From: Ephydatia muelleri | Lineage: Eukaryota > Porifera > Demospongiae > Spongillida > Spongillidae | DNA length: 64,000 bases | NCBI GenBank assembly: GCA_013339895.1 | Contig: JABACO010000010.1 | Coordinates: 5,007,585-5,071,584, forward strand | Direction of reading: 5' to 3' | Shown here: piece by piece, positions 33,809 through 58,673 of the stretch | How the letters are laid out: every line of letters starts with the position of its first letter | Numbering within the stretch: the stretch's first letter is position 1 | The notes under the pieces: generated by a model | The model's database searches: none | Told to the model about the DNA's origin: nothing | The model's input: the letters and a program-made list of their open reading frames with translations, nothing else | Program-made: the position numbers and the translations under genes

Positions 33809-35169
33809 CACACTTGTACACGCATGCATGTAGTTATCTCCTCACTGACAGGATGAACACCGGCACACAACACTCCACATGAAATGCAATAGACATGCAG
33901 GTACAGCACATTAGCTGACAAATTTGACAATGGAACTCGCATTGTCAACACACATACTGTGTACATGTACACACATGTATTACAATCGTAAGTGTGCCTA
34001 CTTACAGTAATTGAGAGTATCTGAAGTAGGGTGAAGTGCGCATTGAACACAAAGGCTATGAAGAACAGGAGAGCTGATATCCCCAGCCAGTAGCTGAAAC
34101 AGACCACCATTGCTGTTCCAATAAGAGTGCCCTCTTCCTATACGATGGACATGTGTGCAATGCACAGTGTCACACTAAATGCACTATAATTAGAAATAAC
34201 GGATATAAAGTACATTGCTAGCTACTGTTCCACAAAGTTCACTGTTGATCTCTTCACAATAAGCATTTGCCACTATGACATAATGCACTTTTCTCCGGCC
34301 ACTCCTCCCCTTACCACTCTCCACCTCCAAATGTAGCACACCCAAATCCTAGGGACGTACCATATGGTGTCCTGTGGACTTCATTCCATACAGGAGGACA
34401 GCTACCAGAGTAAGGGTCAGCATTAGAGGCCCATACAACTCAGAAGATACATCCTGTAAATGGGGTGGGGGAGGGAGAGGAGAAGAGGGGGTGGGATGGA
34501 AGTTGCCAGTCACACACATGCACATGCACATGTATGTTTGCATATATGTTGACGATGGTGTGCGATTCTATTTAATGCCCACCTACCTGCGGTGCACCAA
34601 GTTGAGCACTGGGAATGAACGAGCGCACCAGCCTGCCAGGAGATGTGCAAACAATGATGTAATGGGAATATGTGGCTCACTTTATACCTGCATGGTACGT
34701 ACATGTACATGTAGCTATTACCAATGCGTGGGTCTGTAAACAATATGCTTTAGCAACAAATATGTTTTTTTGGGTTAGTACAGCAATGATAGTTGTATCT
34801 GAAAGTGATTTGACAGTGCGTAAAAGTTGCAGGAGGAGTAAATGTGGAACAAGCATAGGATTCCAATGCATGCACGGCCGATTAGATCCATTCATTCACA
34901 CACTCATGAACGAGTTACAGCATACATGTAACTTTTAGTACACAGACCGCTTGAGAGTACCTGTTTCTGAAGTCCTGAGGTTCAATGTCAAAATAGGGTC
35001 TCAGAAAGTCAACATGGACATAGTTGGTAATGAACTTCTGTGTGGAGTTCTTCCCAGCTGTCCACAGCTACATGTATGAATGACACCACTGACGACCAAC
35101 CACATGCAAAGGTCAGTAGCACAGGAGCCTATTACTGTACATCCCCACCACCATCAACACACATCATTC

Positions 35170-35267
<98 letters not shown>

Positions 35268-36179
35268 CACAAACACATACGCACAAACCACATGCACACA
35301 CCACTGCAAAGTATATCAATAGTCTGCAAATGTGAACACACATACACACACACATACAGTATATCACTTGTTTGGCCAACACAATGCAGTACTCACCTGG
35401 CCAGCTACCTCCTTGCTGATCTTGGTTTGCATGTCACTTAACAATTCAGATGTGCCGGAACTGCATGTGTGAGCACATGTACATGTATTTCACATCGTTG
35501 GATCGACATACTGAACAATACTACACTGTATTGAGCTAGCAAATGTAAGCGAAGAGCTTGTTTGGCCGAATCGAATGAAAACAGCCTCACATTGGCATTG
35601 TGTGTACAGGTGTACATGTACATTGTACATGTATGCGTATTGGCTTGGTGGAATGACTTGTGGCCATTTCTGTTGTGAGTTCGTTGCATCAAGCCAATAC
35701 GTATACACACAATGCAACCAAAAAAGTTGTTTACTTGCGGATGGCATTATCAATCGTCGCAACAAAGAGACTTTTGCCAGTAATTTGGTTGGTCTCCTGT
35801 GTTTTCCAACTGACAAGGGAGATGTATATATGGGCAGTGTTGATACGAAAAACAATGAAAAATAAAAGACTCCTGCATAGCCTGGCTGTACTCTACCCCT
35901 ACATACAGTGTACATATCTTGCAAAATTCCCAAATGTTGCTATTCTAGCGGTAAATTGACTGTACACACTGATGGCTATATTTCATGGCTAAATTGGCCT
36001 CATACGAAGGTAGGTTATATACATGCAGGTTTGCAGTTCACACGTTCATCTAGTCCCATGAGAAAATACATAGGCCTACATTATACAGGATTTTACCTCG
36101 GCACATCATTCGTGTCCTCCTTCCCTTGGGGATTCCTGCTAAACGCATTGTGGGATTCGTCAAGATCAACTACGGTGTC
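31450..36179 (-). CDS. YIPF3: YIPF3 homologue, Golgi multi-pass membrane protein of the Yip1 family (first exon not found)
   Basis: Yip1-domain proteins work in ER-Golgi membrane organisation; vertebrate YIPF3 pairs with YIPF4 in the cis-Golgi. Exons by splice sites and phase: 36097-36179 (acidic N-terminus), 35397-35460 (KEVAGQ), 34961-35067 (LWTAGK ... VDFLRPYFDIEPQDF), 34587-34632, 34361-34453 (ELYGPLMLTLTLVAVLLYGMK, TM1), 34006-34137 (EEGTLIGTA ... FSYWLG, TM2-3), 32512-32634 (GYSLSGHCIVLL, TM), 31598-31721 (SRTWSS ... LYLRFAYHKFYEG, last TM) and 31450-31517 (tail, least certain). All junctions keep frame, giving 279 aa plus an unseen first exon; vertebrate proteins have about 350. FRPYFD-type, ELYGPL, GHCIVL and FAYHK signatures identify the family. 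Introns are loaded with CA tracts and a 15-bp array. The gene is head to head with PSMC1. Confidence 0.88.
31743..31960. repeat. (CA)n tract within a 28-30-bp minisatellite
   Basis: Units of aggtgaggtgatgaccacac followed by a variable CA tail occur on both sides of a run of about 42 CA pairs (31784-31868). The CA run appears to be an expanded tail of one unit. Lies in a YIPF3 intron. Confidence 0.9.
32695..33485. repeat. Minisatellite, about 53 units of 15 bp
   Basis: The unit is ACACCCATGTACAGT with variants at the last three bases (agt, agc, agg, atgt). Because 15 is a multiple of 3, all frames stay open and give spurious ORFs of up to 349 codons on both strands. Each unit contains TGTACA and CATG palindromes. 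It occupies the YIPF3 intron between exons 34006-34137 and 32512-32634, only 60 bp from the latter. Confidence 0.97.
33721..33807. repeat. (CA)n microsatellite, interrupted
   Basis: CA runs broken by ata, cgc and gctcatg. Lies in the same YIPF3 intron as the 15-bp array. Confidence 0.95.
35175..35265. repeat. (CA)n microsatellite, about 45 pairs
   Basis: Uninterrupted CA run in the YIPF3 intron between 35068 and 35396. Confidence 0.97.
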
Positions 36180-36381
36180 CTGAAAAGCTACTTTGTAAGT
36201 AACAAATGTTACACTTGTACGAAACGAACCATTATTGTCTCGGGTATACAACGTACAGGTAGGCGTACAATAATAGTTATGACGTAAATTATAATTGTTT
36301 ATGTCTCTAACACTCTCTCACGCGAGCTTGACGCTGCAACCACTAGCCCCCTGAGTTCGAGTTATCCACCAAAGACAAAAT
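36180..36381. promoter_or_regulatory. Candidate bidirectional promoter between YIPF3 and PSMC1
   Basis: Only about 200 bp separate the acceptor of the first resolved YIPF3 exon (36179, minus) from the PSMC1 start codon (36382, plus). The missing YIPF3 first exon, both transcription starts and at least part of both 5' UTRs must therefore lie here or overlap the neighbouring gene. The tract has CG dinucleotides (tcacgcgagcttgacg near 36318) and no TATA box in a clear place. A tRNA B-box-like gagttcgag occurs at about 36352. The function is inferred from gene arrangement only. Confidence 0.55.
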
Positions 36382-49095
<12,714 letters not shown>

Positions 49096-49099
49096 AGGG

Positions 49100-52000
49100 T
49101 GAACTTAATTACCAAAGCAGTTGTCTAACCTGTAATGAATATTATTCATTTAACACATGTTGTTGTCTACTAACACATCATGTGTTCATCTTTGTTGTAT
49201 CCTGCTTTTCATTAATGCACAGATGAGAAACTGGAGCCAGTGTGTGCACTGTATATACTGGAGCACTTAAAGAACAGTATGATGACTTTAAAAAGCATGT
49301 GATAGATTTTCGCACATACATATACGCTGTTGAAGTCATTGAACTTGTAATGCATTGGTACAAAATAGCAACTCCACTCAAGACAATCAGTTTAAACATA
49401 CCTATTGATGTTGCCAACGAATTTGACAAGAGATATGAGAAAGATGCCTTGTGCTGAGAAAAATTTAAACCCTTTGATAGAGTCTAGTCTCGATTAATAT
49501 ATATTATTTAACCACAACTCGTTTCAAAAAATATAGACTAAGGTGAAAGTAAGAGCAATTCAGAAGATACAAAGAGTATAGTTACTGTAGCTGTGTCTGT
49601 AGACCGAGGTGTCAGGGAGTCCGCATTTAGTGGTTCTACTGTATATGTATACATTTGAAATATTGATACATCTGTACATTCTGTACACAGCTCTGTACTG
49701 TACACTGACATAGCTAAATGTGTTAAGCTTGAGTTCTTCAAGAGATAAAACTGATTCAATCAGATCTCTTTGTTCCAAACCTGTCTTGCAGCTCTAGAAC
49801 GAGCGATTCTTCTATTGCTTCATATATAGTATTGGTGTCTGAACAACGCTAGTTGTGGAGTATTACCACTATCTAACTTGGGTACAGGCTTGAGGCATTT
49901 GCAAAACGTGGGCATCAAGAATGTCAAAGGCATCATATCGTCTGTCCTCTGCCGGTGATAATATAACCTTTTAGGAAAGTAACTGCTTTCAAAGCATCCT
50001 GGAGGCTTGTTTTTTGGCTTGTAAAGACCCCTGATGTTTCCTCTAATGGGCTAAAAAGCATATAACCAAATTTCAGACCAAATAAAACTCCAAAGAAAAT
50101 GGAACACCTCCTGCTCTCTCTGTAAGGTCCTTCGTATAGCCTGTGGTGTTAACCTAATCCAAAACTTCCATAAAACAACTTAACATAATTCTCTACATGT
50201 AAGTCAGCATTTATTGCTGCAGTGCAAGCTGTTCATCTAGGTGGACACAGAAACTTGCATGGATATACTAACGCCTTCACCGGTTGTTTCAATGTATAAG
50301 AAAGGGCATCAGGGCATAACCTTTTAATTAAAGCTGGCTGCGAAAACGTTTCTCTTTACTTGCGTGATTGTCATCGGCCCATCTGAAATGGATGGGGTGA
50401 AATTGTTCTCTTACGTATACATATATGTACATCCGACAATAAATTGATAATATGCATGTATTCAATTGTCTGTAAAAATTGAAACAATTGGGATCGTTTC
50501 CGCAAACAGGACATGTTTTTTCAAGATGTCAAATCTGTATATATAAATTTAGAGTAAGAATAATTATCTGGTCACATACGGTCATTCTTTAGTTAGTAGT
50601 CTGCGTGCAATCGTCCCCAGACTACGTATTATTTTTTTGTATTTTTTTGTATTTATTTTGCCGCATCTTCTATCTGCTCAATTCGAACGAACCTAAAGGC
50701 TAAAACGGGAGTAAGATGCGAGATGAGTGGAAAGAACGGACTTCTAAAAGACCAATGCCTGAATGCCACCGCCCATCGGTGAGTTTTTTCGGACCAAAAT
50801 TCCATGTACAAGTATAGCTTCCTCGATTCTGATCGCAAACTTCAATTTCTGTTCTATTTTTTGCCATATTATACATGTACGTCTGTTATGTATGAATTTT
50901 TTTATTTGGTTTGTCCGTATTTCTATACACAGTATTTGCATAGATTGATTTATGTGCTTTGCACTGAACACTACTACTGCCTGCGAGTAGATTCCAGTAC
51001 ATGTATGGGTACGCCTGAACTTGTCTGAAGCTTATACAACTACTGTCACGCAATCTATCTCCAGTCCCCACGTGTCCTATATATATTACCCGGCCCCTGC
51101 TTAGCCCTGTCTATACATGTATATTAACACCACCGTGCAACCTCACTCATTGCCTCATGGGACCCCACCGTGTCTTTTATATTCATGCTCAATGCATGAA
51201 CGCGTATGAATGCCATCCAATAAACAATAGCTATGTTGCTGAGTTTGCGTATCTCATTAGCAGTAATTCATTTCGAACCCCTCCAACAAGTTCAGTAAGT
51301 TGTTGTAGATCTGTCGAGGCGTGATATTAAATTACATGGATCGGAAACGAGGTTATTGTATGCGGATAAAATACTGGGTTTTGATAATCTACTTGCTTTG
51401 CGCTGAAGGGTGACTTTTAAAGTTTCGAGATTTAGTGGGCAAAATTTTAGACTTGGTAGGCTGCTTATATTTTAGACAAGTGAGATTTTAAGCTACTGAG
51501 ATCAGTGAAATTCAAGACTCGCGTTATACGCTTCCAATCTCCTGAGGAAAACTTCAGACACACACGCCGGCATATATGAAAAACCATCTATATAGCAACA
51601 CCACATGCAGACCCGTCCTGCACTGGGATCACGTATTTTGGGGGAGGTACAGTTTTATAGTGATTTCATCATCGTGCTATTCTCGAAGTCGTTCGAGCTA
51701 GCCACTCCCTCTGTATCACCCGGTCATTACTTGTGCATCATGTTTGCTTGTAAGTAGACTTAGATATAACTGTGCGATACAAAGAACGATCACTTCAGGG
51801 TTTGTCATTGAACATGAAATCGTTTTAGCCATGCAACTGTACTGCTTGTCCTATCCTCTCCCTACCCTCACTCCTCCCACTTTCATGCCCTTTAGATATA
51901 TACGCCCCTTCTGCATACCATGCATATCCCCGTGTCTTAAATTCGGCCTATGAATGCAGGCAGGCTGGGGAAGTACAGTTTCCGTGTATTGCGATATAGG

Positions 52001-52300
52001 GTTTGCGCAAAGCGGGCTATATTTAAATACACAGCGGCTGTTGCATTCTTGTTCAGCCCAGGCCCTACATGATCTAAATGTTTATGTATGGCACAGCTGA
52101 ATCGCATGCGTACAATACATTCTGCTGTAAGTATAATTTACGTGATTAAGTTCCTATTACATATGCTTTGTTCTCTTCGAGCATTGATTACCTACTCAGT
52201 ACATATCTCTTTCCAGCACAATTATATATCAATTGCGCATCATCTGCTCATACTAGATCAAATAACTGGTATACAATTATTTTTATAACTCTATTCATTT
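49100..52300. other. Gene-free stretch between PSMC1 and the LDLa gene
   Basis: No coding region I can support. Short frames at 49242-49457 and 50744-51028 have no domain. A single end of the MITE-like family lies near 50484. Confidence 0.35.
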
Positions 52301-52315
52301 TTCACTTGAAGGGGA

Positions 52316-54646
52316 ATGTGGTGGAGTCCCATGATAGGATGTCTAATACTAGTACATCAGATATCAGGTGAGTATTTTCTTTACACTGAATAGACCCACA
52401 TGCAGAAATAATAAAACAATCAAGACAATGCTGTGATTATGCTTTCATTATGTATTTAATTACAATCCAGTTAGTGTAATTTGACTCTGTTATTTTACAA
52501 TGTCAATCTTTAAATTGCTAAAATTGTAGCAGCCATTTAATTACATCATATAACACACCATTATTTGAAAGTGGAAAGTGATGACTTACTTTGTTTTCAG
52601 GAGAGCCTTGTGCTGACTTCGAACTCTTCCAATGTCATAATGAGAAATGCATCAATGACTTCATGGTGTGCAATAACATTGAGGACTGTGATGACGGTAG
52701 TGATGAGAGGGATGCTCTCTGCAAAGTGGTTGGTATGTATTGTGCTGTCATATTTAATACTGTGGTCTTTTTATTTGCTCGCTTCTAGAGAGGACAAAAC
52801 AATCAGGGATCTGTGATAAAGCTGGACGCTACTTCAGTTGTATGGGTGCACCATGCCTTCCACTGTACAGAGTGTGTGACACCGCAAGTGATTGCATTTA
52901 TGGAACTGATGAAAACATGAATGTGTGTGGGAGAGTTAGATATGCAAAATCAGGTGAGACTGTGCTGACAAAAACAACAATAATTTAGCTGCTCTTTATG
53001 AAGCCCCTCGTGGACATTCCGGAGGATCAGGAGGGGGCAGTGGCACTCATCACACCAGTATGTGAACCAATACGACCATATTTCCAACTACAAGTATATT
53101 GTTTCTGTCATGTTTCACAGCAACCAGAAGTTTTACAGTGAACCCAACACCCACTATCAAAGGTATACTTGCCATGTAACTACCATCGTATTTAACTGCA
53201 ATGCACAAAGTAGAATAGGTTTGTGGGTAAAAATAATGAAGTAAAAATAATGAAGTTCATGACTGGCTTATTCTCCTCTACATATTAAATCATGTATAGC
53301 CTGGTAAGTAGTACATGTTATCATCACTGTTTTGTGAGGATGTGATTGGCATTCCATAAAGAAACAGTAAATCAGTCTTACAGGATATTGCACTAATGTG
53401 TGTATTATGCAAATTGCTTCTTTGCTTTATCATCAGAGTTGCACATTGTCAAATAGAACACCCTTGACATTCTCTTTGTTTCAACGAATTCAATCATATT
53501 GTTCTCTTTTATTACTGTTTTGCAAACACATCTACATGTGCATGGTCTCTGAATAGTTTTATTCATTCACTATCATGGTTTGCTTGCTAGTGTTTACAGT
53601 ATAAACATTCTAAAATTCTCTGTAACTAATATTATCGTGCAGTGCTGCTGTCACCCAGGACGTGCCCCTCGATTCTGTAACTGATGAGACAAAAATGCTT
53701 GATTTTGTATCGTTCCACCACATGTTTTTTCGTTCGAAAGTTGACATAGGCAAACGGCACTTTTAAAATTTGTGTTACTTTGGGCGAGGCATTTGCATCA
53801 GATATCAGATGGGGAAGGCATTAACATTTTAACCTTTAAACCGTAATAAATGAAAAAGCCTCAAAGTTGCAGGATAAAATTAATAAGTGCGTAAGTGCAT
53901 TGTTGTGAGGTGATAACGGTGTTCTTTTAATTTGTGTGTATCACAGCAGGGGGATCAAAACTGCCATCGAAATCTTTGATACCAACATCAATTAAACAGA
54001 ATACATCAGTAAAAAGAACGTATACTCCAACAGTAACTGGAACAAAAGCAGTAATCGGAACAAAAGCAGTAATCACATCAAGCCCAACTGACATTGGATC
54101 ATATAAGTCAGGTTAGTTTCATATATTATTATCTTAAGCTGAATTGTGTTTGGCTACAAGCCACGCTATTTCAAAAGTGGCTTAAATAGTAGGAATACTT
54201 TATTATTATTATTATGCGTGGCTTTATTAGTATAGGGACAATTCTTGAAAATTGCCGTATACATGTCAGTCCGTCGCCAGTGTGGTGTAGAACGCAAAGC
54301 CTTCCAAAATCCTATGGAAAACTAAACTTTCCAAACTACACTTAAATAGCTGTACCGTGTCACAAGTGCGTATACAGTAGATCATATAATTTTTGTGGCT
54401 TAAACGTTGATTTGCGGAGAGTCGATACCGTAATATGTATTCAAAATCACTTTGGGCTACCTTATAATTTGAGTCTCTTACGTAGATACATCAGTGGTGA
54501 TTAGAGCAGTCTCCGGCACTTTGGTTGCAATCGGTGGTGCTATTGCTATTGCTATTGCTATTGCTATTGGCTTAGCCTACCTGTACAGGAAAAATAGGGG
54601 GCACCATAATCTTCAACCGACAAACGTTGAGATACAAATGAACTGA
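52316..54646 (+). CDS. Type I membrane protein with two LDL-receptor class A domains (6 exons, about 237 aa)
   Basis: Exons: 52316-52367 (signal peptide MWWSPMIGCLILVHQ), 52601-52732 (LDLa 1: FQCHNEKCINDFMVCNN with DCDDGSDE), 52789-52953 (LDLa 2: YFSCMGAPCLPLYRVCDT with DCIYGTDE), 53121-53162 (small Thr/Pro exon, optional), 53950-54111 (Ser/Thr-rich stalk; 53947 is an equally possible start) and 54486-54646 (TM and tail). All introns are phase 1. The SDE and TDE acidic clusters are the calcium cage of LDLa modules; calcium-dependent ligand binding at the cell surface is the likely role. The TM core is (AI)5, encoded by five GCTATT repeats. The tail is short and basic next to the membrane (YRKNRGHH). 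The stalk repeats GTKAVI twice. No orthologue is recognised. Confidence 0.8.
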
Positions 54647-55099
54647 AGAATTTGCGTTGAACTATTAATGTATTTTTATGTATGTGTCTTGTATGTGAAA
54701 AGACGTTTTGTTGCGACTGCAGCGGACTGCAACCTTGAAGAGATAGCAGCAACTCTGCTTTCATTTGCCATTTGTTTATTTATTATGATAATAGGGTATA
54801 AGACAAAACATGATGCTTAATTGATCGATTAGTATAACTTAATCTCGTTCCCAAATGACTCACCGGAGAATTTATATGAATTAAAGTAAAAGCTATCTGG
54901 AGCTATTCCGTCAAGAAAAGCAAGAGAATTGAGCTTATATAAGTGCAGGATTATTATTATTATTTATGTTTAATTATTATTATTATTATTTATAATATAC
55001 ACTAGTAACCACCCGATCTTTGGACCACTTTAATGCATGTGTTTCCCCAGCAGAGGTCATTTCGATTGATGAGTTGCTTAATTCTCCAACGACCCAAAA

Positions 55100-55885
55100 G
55101 ATGCTGTCCACTAAAATAGAGAACTAGCAGTTTCAGTTGCTGTTTGATGCCTCCTCTATTCCAAACAGGGCTTGTTTAATGTCTGCTTCGTCAAACCTTT
55201 CAGCTTCTTGGCTATCAGTTATACCATCCCCAGGTCTTAACCTCCACCTTGACACAGCTGAATTCCTGCCTTAAAATGGTGGCTAGGTATCGACATGTTT
55301 GGTTGTAGTAGGTGCCCATCTTGTTCAACCCAGTCATTAGATTCCTTAGGTCACCATGTCCTAACATGTAGATATAATTGGGATGTAGTGTCACGCCACA
55401 ACCAACTTAGGAATACCTTTTTTGAATCCTGCAGACAGGCTGGTGTTGGTGGACAAATGGAGGTAGGAAGTGGTTTGGGGCACAATGAACGGCGCACCTG
55501 GCCAGCCAATGTTCTAGTGCCAAATTGGAATCTGGGGAAACCTGCACCTTTTGATCTCACTGTTGCATCAATGAAGCGTGTGTGACAACAGCAGGATCAC
55601 CTGCCTGGTTTCCGTACAAAGGAAGCATGTCTCCGATGATGTTAAGTGCTCAGAGCTAGATTGGTCATGCATACCTTTGGCTGTTGAGACTTATGGTTGC
55701 TGGGGAGCTGAAGCATGCTTACATCATTCACGCCTTGCCTCTCGCCTGGCTGCTAGACTAAATTGCTCCAAATCGCATGCCACCTCAACACTGTATGGTA
55801 GGCTGAACTTGGTTCTTGTTAGAGCAAATGCAAGGGCACTGCTATCCCGAGCATATGGCGTCGGCTCTGACACCCCACCTTAACT
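55100..55885 (+). mobile_element. RLE-type non-LTR retroelement 3' fragment (decayed)
   Basis: Translations on the plus strand show SASWLSVIPSPGLNLHLD, a damaged zinc knuckle (DSLGHHVLTCRYN), VLVPNWNLGKPAPFDLTV with the endonuclease core, then CSELDWSCIPLAVETYGCWG and LYGRLNLVLVRANARALLSR. Reading needs at least three frame changes and crosses stops. An A/T-rich end with (AATA)n follows near 56020-56044. Confidence 0.75.
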
Positions 55886-56089
55886 ATAGGTCGACAATCA
55901 GCTGTTCAGACATAGTCGTTGTGTGTGCTCATTTACATAGTAGTAATAGCGTGCATTACCTGCTGTGGTGCTGTGTACAATCTATGTTTATAGTATTATT
56001 GCTGTATATGTTATTTGCTTTCAATAAATAATAATAATAATAAATACAATATAAGTAACATCTTCTACATACATAGATATGCATAAATG

Positions 56090-56570
56090 CACAAGTAAAA
56101 TAACTACTCAAGCCCGGAAATGGATGCAGTCCTGTAAAGGATAGCTCTGGCATTAGCTCTAACGAAAGCCAGGCTGAGCCTACCATACAAACTGGCGGTG
56201 GCTTCGGAGAGGACCAGCCCAATCTCACTGCAAGATGATGTGCTATCTGAGACAAACATCGCCTTGCCTCTATGCCCCAACATCCATATGTTTCAATTGC
56301 CAATGCGATGCATGCCCATCCAAGTTCATAGCATTTTTCGTCACTTGTTTGGTGCTTACGTGTTTCGGCTGCCTGTGCCACTGTTCCTGCCCTCACACTC
56401 GCTTCTGACAAAACAAATGAGTTTAACGGAGATGTGATGGTGAGATCAAGAGCACCTGGTCATCCCAACTCCCAGTTGGGGACCATATTGTCAGCAGGGC
56501 AAGTACTATGTCCTTCATGTTCACCACTTCTCTAAGGGAGGAAGTGATCCGAGTTTTGGAGTGGGACTGA
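56090..56570 (-). mobile_element. RLE-type non-LTR retroelement 3' fragment, opposite orientation
   Basis: The minus frame 55956-56411 encodes YELGWACIALAIETYGCWG followed by IEARRCLSQ, preceded by a degraded PNWELG...ALDLTI endonuclease block to about 56550. Its 3' end faces the 3' end of the plus-strand fragment at 55100-55885. Confidence 0.75.
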
Positions 56571-56849
56571 TATTACATCCAAGATATGTTAAATACGAAG
56601 ACCAGACAGCCCTGCCGCAGTGTCTTTGGTGAAGAACTCAAGACAGCTCCAATGTCAAAGCTTGAATCAAGTGAAATAGAGCCTGAAAAAATACCTGGGA
56701 TGATGGGAATTTCAGTTACTATTATTATTATTGTTATTTTTATCTTTATTTTTATTTTTATGTTTTAATTATTACTATGTAGTTTTTATTAATATTATTC
56801 ATCATATATATCACAATAACTCAAACACCTTAAAGTTACTAGACAAAAA

Positions 56850-56965
56850 CATCGTCCAGAACAACTTGCTCACAAGAAGCAAAGTGAGACCTGCTAAGTA
56901 TGGCTCTAGCATTGCACCTAATCAAAGTGAGGTTAAGACGACCATATAGGCTGTTCAGCATTTGG

Positions 56966-57009
<44 letters not shown>

Positions 57010-57150
57010 ATGTGAGAGAGGAGCATTCAAATAATGTGTCACATTTAAATTATAATTATAATATATGTAATTAACATTCATGAATATGGAAGCATCTCAG
57101 CAGAATGGCTCTAGCATTCTGCCGCATTAACGTGACACCCAGCAGGCAGT
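56850..57150 (-). mobile_element. Two abutting 3' ends of RLE-type retroelements with (TAA)n tail
   Basis: 56850-56965 on minus encodes SLYGRLNLTLIRCNARAILS. An ATT run (about 56967-57006) separates it from 57007-57150, which is the 3' end of another copy nearly identical, in inverted orientation, to 60318-60443. The trinucleotide run fits the short tandem 3' tails seen in several non-LTR families. Confidence 0.75.
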
Positions 57151-57152
57151 AG

Positions 57153-58673
57153 ATGAATTTATTAATGAGCGACTGCGTGAAGAAGAAAGTGAGAGTTCCA
57201 AAAAGCTTCCAGCCGACTTGTTGCTCCTGTAATGGGGATAACGCTCGCTGCGTTACTTGCCGCTGCGTAAAATCAGGTCAGCCCTGTTCGAATTGCCTTC
57301 CATCTAGACACGGCAACTGTCACAACGTTCATGTTTCATCCGCCATTTTGCCACCTCGGGAAGGAACATCTACGATGTCACACCAGCTATTGTTGCCATC
57401 AGACGACGATCCAAGACCGCAAGCTCCACCGCAACCACATCAAATAATCCCTCCCGCATCGCAAGCGCCGACCAGACAAGTTCTAACCACAGCGACCGCT
57501 ATTCCCTCATTTCAATGTTCATCATGTGGGATCAACTTGGCTTCAAAGAAAATCCACAAGCATATGCAAGAACATGCCTTTGGAAAAATCTCAGGTGCGG
57601 TTCCCTCTACATGGTTAGCTGAAAATAACATTTTCATCTGTCAGAACTGCTCCAAACTAGTAGCCTGTTCTCATAAGAAGTCTCACTCGCGTTCCTGTGT
57701 TAGCATACCTTCCTCACCTACTCTTTCTGAGCCACCATTTACATCATCAGCTTTACCGCCTTCTGCAACTCCCTTCCCATCCCTTGAAGAAGTATTGGCA
57801 CTGAAACAGGGAACCTTAAAATACATTCCATCACGAGCAAGGCATCAATTTGCTCAGGTTCTTGCAGAGGTCCTAAAAGATGTCATTCATAACAATAACG
57901 TTATTGCTTGGACTCGTCTGCTTATGTTGCCTAAATGCATCTTGGCTTCCTCCAAAAGAGGGGCAAGAAAGGTCGCCACAGAACCTTCATTGACATTCTT
58001 TACCAAGAATGGTCATGTGGTAATGAGAAGTCACTCTGGGCTGCGGTTGTTTCCAGAGCATGCAAGAGTCATCAATCCACACCTATTTCTCTGGCTTCCA
58101 TCTCCAGAGAATCTGACCATGCGAAGGCTGAAGTCTGCCATTTCTTGTGCAAGGGAGGGTCTGTTCTCTAAGGCTTGCCAGATTCTTACATCGAAGGGAA
58201 TTGCACCTTATACCAATGAAACGTTTGAACGACTGAAGGCCAAACATCCAATTTCTATTCCCCCTTCTATCTCAGTTGGAAACATGGACACAAAGCCTGC
58301 ACAACTTCGACCTGATTTTAATCTCTTAGCAGTCCTACAGTCATTCAAGAAAGCAACAGCTTGTGGACCATCTGGTATGAGGATTCAACACTTTCTAGAT
58401 GTTGCCAGTGTACCCTTACCAGTATCAATCATTAGCCTTCTGTGTGAAGTCTTAAACATTCTACTTGCTGGAAAGGCTCCTGATAGGATAGCCCCACTTC
58501 TTGCTGGAGGAAGTTTGACAGCACTGCTGAAAGTGAAGGCAACTGGTTGGGATGTGAGACCAATTGCTGTGGGAGAGGTGATAAGAAGGCTTGCCAGCAA
58601 ATGTGCCTGCAATGTGGTTAAAGAAAAGGCTTCTGATTTTTTCGGTCCATTTCAGTTTGGTGTGGCTTGTTAG
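57153..58673 (+). pseudogene. N-terminal 506 codons of the broken retroelement ORF
   Basis: Begins at ATG 57153. Residues 23-56 hold a Cys-rich cluster (PTCCSCNGDN ... CVTCRCVKSG ... CSNCLPS). A C2H2 finger follows at 121-141 (QCSSC ... HKHMQEH), and a second C/H cluster at 163-182. The start of the reverse transcriptase (ACGPSGMRIQHFLD, then GWDVRPIAVGEVIRRLASKC) lies in the last 120 residues. The frame is lost right after FQFGVAC, where other copies continue. The same protein resumes in another frame at about 58680. I recognise this family as common in invertebrate genomes but cannot name the clade with certainty. Confidence 0.8.

Noticed and set aside
35040..35441. Thr-His-rich ORFs
   Set aside because: Products of the (CA)45 tract in a YIPF3 intron; they also overlap true YIPF3 exons on the other strand.
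49242..49457. 71-codon ORF just after PSMC1
   Set aside because: No domain, no splice partner, and it lies where the PSMC1 3' UTR is expected.
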